DNA of 64,000 bases from Hyalella azteca. Taxonomy: Eukaryota > Arthropoda > Malacostraca > Amphipoda > Hyalellidae. The notes under the pieces are model-generated. The model was not told the DNA's origin, did no database searches, and worked only from the letters and a program-made list of their open reading frames with translations. Shown here one piece after another: positions 28,001-37,000 of the stretch. The position numbers and the translations under genes are program-made. How positions within the stretch are numbered: the stretch's first letter is position 1; each line of letters starts with the position of its first letter. The stretch covers positions 124,001-188,000 of the forward strand of contig NW_025941725.1 of NCBI RefSeq assembly GCF_000764305.2. The letters are read 5' to 3'.

Positions 28001-31000
28001 TCGTATTAGTAAAATATAATACAATTTTATATAATAACAGTTACGAAGTTTAATGCATAGGTAGACAAAGGATTCTTTAAGATGCCAAATGTTAAAAAAA
28101 ATTGTAAAACTTGTGTAAAATTTCGTGCTCCAGCTGTTCTAAAAATTTATTACTTAACTTTACGTGGAATAACCTGTTTAATCCTATGAAATTCGATCAA
28201 GTAATTCATGAAATAGTCGTTTCGCTCTTATATTTGTGTCGTGTTTATCGCTCGTTTTGAAGATTTTTTTTAAAATCACAGATAATCAAACTTATCATCC
28301 CCATGGATAAAAAGAATGCTAATCCTAGATATCATTTCCATATCTATTACATTGTCCAAATTCAAATCAAATCTCCTCCCTATCTAGAGCATTTATAAAT
28401 CCTATTTATGATTCCCCTTCCCTGACTACCGAACCACAGAATTTCTAAGCTCTTCCGCTGCAGCGGCTCCGAAGACCGAGCGTTCCCAAAGCTCCGAACT
28501 CTCGCTAGTTTCCGAGCACGAGCGTAAGCTGCTTTCATGACGGCATCTTATGCACGGCGAGTTGCGTTCTTATAGAAACTCCTTGGTCCTGATTACCGAA
28601 TTTTTTATACATTCAAGGTCGTTTATCTATACGCTAGTTCCGTTTTATTTTGAGTACTTTATTTATGATTTAATTCAATTTTGAATAAGCCAAATTCTTA
28701 TTATTGTGAGCTATATTGTGCGTCTGAGATCTTTTATTTTAACTTGATCATGTTTGTGGTGAGTTTCGACTTTTCTACCTGGTACTGAAACTTATTCACA
28801 TCTCTTTTTTTATTCGTTAATTTTAATTCATTTTCATTTCGATTTATATCTTGTGCAAAAGGAGGCTGCAGACTTTTCGATAATTTCGTTGTACTTTTCT
28901 TTACATGTTTACCAATTCGTTTTTACGTACATATGTGACAATTTACGTGTACTTCGTTTTGTCCCGTTAATAAAGGTCCTTTTTCATGCAGTTGCGAGAC
29001 TTTTAGTCACCCAAGTTTTAGAATTTTCCCCTCCTCAGTCACATATGCTGCCATGAACACAAATTTGCTTCAATTGATCAAGACTCTAGAGCAATAATGT
29101 TGTTGCATTTGACTCTGCCGTCAATTATAAATGTAGAGTCCTAAGTTGGTAATTCAAACCGCGAGTTCGGCGCCCAACAGTTTTTCCTCTTGCATGGAGT
29201 TACATTGTATTTCAATTGTATTGTTTCTTAGCTCTGTTTGCCATCTAACTTAGGAGAGCGAGAAGTTCATCGTTAGGAGGTGTCGAAACTTTGCTACTTC
29301 GATGCACGAAGCGTTTCAAGTCCCACATTAGCTGTTCGATTCCATCCAGCGTTCGATTCAATCCAGCTAGCAAATTTTTTAGAGAACTTCTATACTGCGT
29401 CCATATGTTGAATTGGAGCCGTTTTAATGTACGTTACTTTACTTCTTTGTTGAAACTATGCAGCATGTTATTGAACACTTGAAATTTCACTTTTCTATGT
29501 CCAAACTGAACAACTTGAACTAAAACTGTCACAAACGACTCGACTCGATCATATGCATGTAACGTTAACTGCCGTTTGATATACATATATATATATCGAA
29601 TAAATCGTAACGTGGCAAAATGATCAAGGCCAAATTTAGTTACTGTGTTGCTATTTGCTTCGATATATATTAATGCAGCTAAGTGTATGTAAAGGGTACC
29701 TCAATTCAGTCATGATCGCCATTCTTCCACCACTTATACTTCCCAGTTAATTGATGTTACATTACAAAAATTACAAATGTAACCTCTCGCCAAGGTCCTA
29801 AGCAAATATTTTTTTCCTAAAATTTTTTCGTTCTTTTTCCTTTCTCCTTCACCAAGTCGGTTCCTCCTTCCTTTCAAGAACACTTCCATCCTTTTCTACA
29901 GGCTTTTCTCGTGGATTGTCGCTCTCTCTCGTCGCTTCTAACGTGGTGTCTGTGTTTTTCTTCACACCCCCAACGCGACGCCTGATAGCGGTGTATTTTT
30001 CCTCTCCGACAGCTAGGGCACCTGATATGTCTTTCGGCACTTTTAACTCGGTGCCTGATAGCGATATCTTTCTCCACCCTTAACGCGGTGCCTGATAGCG
30101 ATGTCTTTCTTCACCCTTAACGCGGTGCCTGATAGCGGTATATTTCTTCACCCTTAACGCGGTGCCTGATAGCGATATCTTTCTCCACCCTTAACGCGGT
30201 GCCTGATAGCGATATCTTTCTCCACCCTTAACGCGGTGCCTGATAGCGATATCTTTCTTCACCCTTAACGCGGTGCCTGATAGCGGTGTCTTTCTTCACC
30301 CTTAACGCGGTGCCTGATAGCGGTGTCTTTCTTCACCCTTAACGCGGTGCCTGATAGCGGTGCCTTTCTTCACCCTTAACGCGGTGCCTGATAACGGTGT
30401 CTTTCTTCACCCTTAACGCGGTGCCTGATAGCGGTGTCTCACTACGGTCACTAACACCTTGTTTTTTTCCCGCCCCTGCCAACCGTGCAGCACTCCTCTC
30501 AGGCACACTACGCACCTACCAGCGACACGCGTGCGACCTCTCGTACCTGGACCTGCGATGTCCCTTGCACACCACCATCGATGTTCTCTACGCGCACTAT
30601 GGCCGTCCCGCCACCCAGGGGTTGTCATCCGAGGACACCCCATCGTCCAGCGGCACTCGCAGGTGGATGAAAGACGCACCGTACGACCCATGCCCTCCTG
30701 TTCCCGGCCAGCACGAGTCGCCGAAGATCGGAGACGAGTGCCAAATGCCCAATGCCCAGGTGAGATGCCCCGCTTTTGGGAAATTTTATGGTATAGTGAT
30801 CTTCCCTTGCATATGAAACTAATCATATATCTAAAAGGAAACCATGTAACTTTAGTTATGGTTATTGCTATTTTATTTCACTTTCATTTTGTACTTATTT
30901 CACTTGCACCAATTTAGTACAAAATTTGTATTTAAATAAGAAATACCTAGTTTTTAACTAACATTTAATTGATTGTTTGTTTGCCTTTATTATGAAATTT

Positions 31001-34000
31001 GTCAATTACGCATCCTTCATTATTCAGTAATTGAAGCACTTTTAAGCTACAGCGCGTATCATGTTTCCAATAATTTTAACAACAAATTGTGGGACACAAT
31101 AAACCTTGTTAGTATGCCATTTATATTTAGTTTGGGAAGTTGTAATTTTTCCCAAATTTTCTAAATTTTTAAAATCATTCATTTTGCTAATCTTGACAAC
31201 GTAAAACTATACTCTTCTCATTGCGGCAGCTTGCGATGAATGCCTTAGTATTCTGCTCAGCCCAATATCCTCCGCAAAGAATCCTGCAATCGTGCCTATA
31301 ATAATATAACCGTGGTCTATGTCGCTACTTTAATTTCAATGGAGATTTTTTATTAGCTGAAGTTGGGAGCAAATGGTGATTTCCGGGTTGCTTGTGGCCT
31401 GGAATTGGCCCACTGCCGTGCGCTCGGTTGTTCTTGAGCTTTTTCCTGTAACTTTATTCAATCATCCTCGGGTGGCTCGCTTGGTATGCCGCGCTCCATC
31501 TCGCCGCCTGCAAAACGTGACGAGTTTTACTCTCTTTTTACAAGTTTTTACAGCGCTCGCGCATTGTTCTGCTCTGCAATAAAGCTAGTTTTGGGCTCCT
31601 TTTGTTTTTTCTCAAGCAAGAAAGCAAGCTCCGGCTAACGGTATTATGTTAATGCTATGTGCATGCACTTATGCTCGTTGGGGTTTGTAGAACTTACCAG
31701 TAACAAGTAACAACGCCCGTTCTGGTTCTTATAACATGTTACAGTTTATTTTATTTCTTCTTTATGTAGCTTCTAGACTTCTAATTTCCACAACGCAAAG
31801 TTTTTGAGGTTTTGAAAGGTTTTACGGAAAGTGACGTAGAATTTAGGGTTCTGTGATTCTGCGTTTTATGGAATATGAACTGGGGTTAATTGATCTTTGA
31901 AGCGGTATTTTTCAAGTCCTGTTGTGAGGCGGCTTTTTTGTCGGTTCTAAGGCAAAATATTTCATTCATTCACTTTTCCGCTCAAACTTACCATGTGCTT
32001 ATGATTCCAGTCTTAAGCAATGATGTCCTTATCATTACCTTATATGTACAATCTAATGTAATTATAAGTACATCATTAGAATGTAAATGTTAAGTTATCT
32101 ACCCTTAATTACTAAAATACAAAGTATATAATCTTTTAACTTTCAGTCCGCTTGCCTCTTCCCTTATACTTCGAGACAATTTTGCTCTAAAACTCAATAG
32201 CAAATTGTTAATTTTCTCTAGGCTACGAGCCAAAAGCTGTTTACCGTCAACATCGCACCAAACATTCCGTCCCAACGCCATCGTTGCCACAAAAATGGCT
32301 CAGAAATGGACCGAAGTGCGGTCATTTTCTGCCTGGACCTGCGGTTTATGTTTTTGAGTTTTTATGAGCACGTGTTTTTCGGATAATATTCTTAATTTTA
32401 TTCAGCGATTCCAAGCTCGCGACACTCAGATGCCGAGCGAAAGCTGATATATCCGCAGCTCATTATGGAGTTGAAGTGGGGCAAAAAGATTATGTATTTT
32501 TAAGTAATTTTCTCTTAATTAAATCGATGCGCAGGTAGAAAGATGCCATAAAAATTGTCTCAAATTAATCCAAATTAATTCACATTAATAATGAGCTTTA
32601 TAATTGGCTGTGTCTAATTTTATCAAATACTGCTCAGTTCCGTTTTTCAAATCTTCAAGATAGATTATGAAGCTCACCAAACTACCTCGCCGATACATTA
32701 TTGTATTTTTTTATTGAATTTCTATTTATTACAGTATTTATTTATGGCAGTATATATTTATTGTAATATTTATTTATTGCAGTATTCATTTATTAAGGTA
32801 TTTATTTATTGCAATACTTATTTATTACAGTATTTATTTATTGCAGCATTCATTTATTGCATTACAGGTATTTGGTTATCACAGTATTTATTTGTTGCAG
32901 TATTTATTTATTGGAATATTTATTTATTGTAGTATTTATTTGTTGCAGTATTTATTTATTGCAGTATTTATTGCAGTATTTATTTATTGCGGTATTTATT
33001 TATTGGAATATTTATTTATCGCAGTATTTATTTATTGCAGTATTTATTTATTGCAGTATTTCTTTATTGGCAGTATTTCTTTATTGGCAGTATATTTATC
33101 ACAGTATTTATATATTGCAGTATTTATTTATTGTAGTATTTATTTGTTTCAGTATTTATTTACTGCAGTATTTATTTATTGCAGTATTTATTTATTGGAA
33201 TATTTATTTATTGCAGTATTTCTTTATTGCAGAATTTCTTTATTGCAGTATTTCTTTATTGGCAGTATTTCTTTATTGGCAGTATTTCTTTATTGCAGTA
33301 TTTATTTATTGCAGTCTTATTGGCGGAGAAATACTGTTTTAGTGTGACACTACGATATGAAACCAAACTTCTTCAGTATAATACCTAATGCGTTCAGTAT
33401 GAAGTCGTATTCTCTCAGTATGATTCCGAATATTGAAGCCTAACATGTTTGTTTCCAGCATTAAGACATATTTTTTCATTGTTAAACAGTCCCTTTTACC
33501 CATTTTAATTTTCAGTATAAAACCATCTATTTTCAGTATGAAATCCTGCAACGCGTGGTGCGCGACTGTCAACACAAGCAACAATGTCGTCTGCAGGTCT
33601 CGCCTGAAACATTCGTCAAGACCGATCCCTGTCCCAGCACCAGGAAATACGTCGAGGTCGCTTTTAAGTGCCGTCCTGGTGAGGTGTTTTCTCTTAAATT
33701 TGCAAAATTCGATCGGATTTTATAATAAAAGAAAATCAAAATTTTCTTCTATATATTAGAAAATCAAAATTGATTTTCTATATTAGAAAATCAAAATTGT
33801 CTTCTCTATTATGCTTGCAAACTTCATGTTAACTTCAAATTTGAATTAAAATCCCGTGTGTTTGGTTCACAATTTGTGCAGTGGGGATAAGCGCTCTATA
33901 AAATAATGCAAGTTGAACTATAACACATGTTATAGTTCAACTTATAGTTCAACTATTGTGCTTAAATATTCAGCTCAATATTTTCACCACTATAATATTA

Positions 34001-37000
34001 ACCTTCGTAAGGTGTTTTATCAATCATTCAATGCTACATTTGGCCTCTAGTTCTGTTTTGTTTATAATTTATTAATTTATTTATTCTATGACTCAATTAG
34101 CTATTATTTAATTGTGGTATTTTTTTCCTTAGTAAATCTTATTTCAAGCGAAATTTCCAATATCCAACGAATAGATTTTGTACTTAGTTCTGGAAAAAAT
34201 TGTCCTTATGGAATGCGATGAGCGGCATGGGCATTTCGATGGAATATCATCAACGAGCATGATAGACCCTCACAGCTGATCCGTTACTGCCTTTTACATA
34301 TTTTTATATTATATTATTACCCTCACAGCTGATCCGTTACTGCCTTTTACACATTTTTATATTATATTATTACCCTCACAGCTGATCCCATTACTGCCTT
34401 TTACACGTTTTTATTATATATTATATTATTTGACATTACACTCATCAGTGCAAGCAATTAATGTATTCATATACGGTATAGTGCGTTAATATTTCAATAC
34501 TAGACGAAGCTATGCAGGAGCATATGTTCAGTCTTAAAATGCCTAGTAAATTACGGATCAGGCAATAAGTCCAGCAGCTATCTCAATCAATCGTCAGTTA
34601 TGGAAAGATCGGGTTCCAAAGGCCCTTGTGAAATCAAGTCACGAAAAATTCAAGAATCGGCAACAGGCCATGGGCCTATTTCTTCAGTGCCGACACTTCT
34701 GTTCTATTCTAATATTGTATGCAGACTGCCAAGCAAGTTACGCCACCGAGGCGGTGATGAAGGCTTGTCAAGGCAAGGTGATTAATGATTCTTATAACAT
34801 TTCCTCATTGGTTGCAGACTGCCAAGCAAGTTACGCCACCGAGGTGGTGATGAAGGCTTGTCAAGGCAAGCGCACTTGTCATCTCGTGGCAGACGCTGAC
34901 CGCTTCGGAGGGCGTCCGTGCTCAGCGCTCTCCGCCCTCTACATGAAGACCGTTTTTACCTGCGGTCAGTTTCCGGGCATTTATTTTATGATTTATTAGT
35001 TGATCTAATGCAATTTTTTTCATTATCGTATTTTATTTACTCGTATTTGTCTCTAAAGAAATCTCGGAATTATTTTTATAACTTCTAGAAGCATCTCTTA
35101 ATAATCCTTGAGCTATTCTTGTTTTTAATTGATCAAGTTTCATTCAAATCTATTTGTAAATTTTAAGTAGGGTACGTATGGTTTTTATGAACATAGTTGT
35201 TGAGGTAGTTCTTATTCAATTATTAATCGTTTCCCGAACAGTACCTCGCTCTATATTGAAGCCGTCATTCCAAAGCGGATTGGAAGCAGATGAAGTGCCT
35301 CAGTTAGAGAGCACGTCAAGCTTTCCTCCAAGCTACTCTCCCACCTCCACATCCTCGGAGGATTCCTACCCTGACACATCACCAGGACCTCGTCACAACG
35401 TCCTAGATGCCCCTAACAAAATAGGGAAAATCGGTGTCCCACATGACGCCAATTCTCTGCGTAAAACTGAAGAGAAAGATCGGCCGGCGTCATCATCTCT
35501 TCCGCAGTCGCCAAGCTTCCCATTCTTCAACCCGACTATGAAGCCGCCGCCTAACAATAAGATCAAAGAAGTCGGTGAGTTTCAGGTTCCATTTTCAGGC
35601 TCGTTTGTATGTGCCTCGCAAAGAAAGAAAACTGAGAGAGGTCAGAGCATTATGAGTTTAGTTATGATAACATCGTGCAATTGCCTATTGTTTGCTGCGA
35701 TTAATATGACGTCGGTTGCTTATCCCTATAAAATAAATAGGATGGTAATAAATCATTAATTGCTCGAATCATAAATTAGTTCATAATTTAAAAGCGAAGA
35801 AAATGTACCAGATATTTTCGTTTTAAACATTTCGGAGGCCAGCTTTATCAGTGCGAATTTAATATTATAACCCGAGTTGCTTCTGTTGACCTAGAAGAAA
35901 CAATGAGACCCATGTCAAGTAAAGCCTATACCACGTTTAAATTGGCTAAAATAATAATAATTATAGTATTTAGTATTAAATCGTATATTTTTGTAATAGT
36001 ATATTCTTTCTCACAACATGAGCTTCCGTCTAGAATTAAATTAATATTAATAATATCGTATAAGAGTAAAAGTATAACAATAGTATTGTATTTCAGACGA
36101 GCTGAGTTTCCGGCAGCACGACCAGCACCAAGTATCGCACGGCACTACCCCAGACCTAATCAACTGCACCGTCACTATACTCGCCGGCTCCAAGGAGCGC
36201 GAGATCGGCTTCATCACCGAGTGGATGAGGGCCGTCGGATTCGTGTCTCGTGAGAAATCTTTCAGTTATCTCATTAAAAATACTAACGAAAGTTATAATG
36301 GTTTATCTATTAGCTTCTTTCCACTGAAAGGACTATTCAAGTGTTCACGTTTGTTTACAATTTACTGATTACCGACGTTAGCTTCACCATTAAAGTATTG
36401 AACCAATCTGTTCCGCTGACCATTCGATTATTGAAGATATATACGATGCACCGATTAAAGACTAATAGCTTCACTGACTGGACAGTTCAAGCATTCACGT
36501 TAATTAATAATGCACAAATATGTAATGAAATTGTAAATAACAGAAAAATTAGCCTAATTTATCGACGTGTCCATTCTATACCATCAACGGATGGACTACG
36601 TGTAGTGTGAACTTTATAACAACGTTCACTCCGTGCAGGAAACTTTGAATCTTTTGAGAGTGATAGATACTTTGCCAATAGTAACTATATGATTTTTTGG
36701 AAGTTTGTTTTACTTTTCCCATTTCGTACTCTTTTGCATCTATCTCTGCCATTATAGAGACTATTTTATTATCTATGAGACAACTTTATTATCTCTTATC
36801 TATGTTCTTAAAAAGCTTATAAAAGTTTCGTTAATAGAAAAAAAAATTAGAATTTCATTGTGATAGGGGAAAGCCGAGCCTGTTGGCCCGCGTTTATTTG
36901 ACAGTTCGGTAAAACAGTAAGTGATCACTCGTCTCTCATCACCTAATGCATTATTTTTACCGAAAAGTACTGGTAAATTTTATCATTTACTTAACTTCAC

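Larger units (their letters stand above)
4006..30490 (+). other. Intron 1 of the eva-1-like gene (26.5 kb)
   Basis: The phase-1 intron runs from GTGAGT at 4006 to GTGCAG at 30490. I see no convincing nested gene on either strand; open frames are short and unlike known families. It contains the repeats at 9.5, 13.3, 14.4, 23.2, 23.9, 25.4, 26.2-27.7 and 30.0 kb listed separately, GC-richer islands near 16.5, 18.6 and 27.8 kb, and candidate recursive splice sites at 5065, 10087, 19305 and 20114. Confidence 0.7.

Noticed and set aside
30020..30442. CRISPR-like regular repeats
   Set aside because: The repeats are contiguous with no unique spacers, in a eukaryotic intron; an ordinary minisatellite.
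30413..30826. 137-codon minus-strand frame
   Set aside because: Antisense shadow of eva-1-like exon 2, whose plus-strand frame has clear lectin motifs.
32714..33388. 177-, 168- and 72-codon frames rich in IYLLQYLF
   Set aside because: Translations of a 16-17-bp minisatellite inside an intron.
34778..34817. 40-nt GT...AG intron between the two exon-4 copies
   Set aside because: Very short for an insect intron and without a pyrimidine tract; alternative acceptors are the simpler reading.
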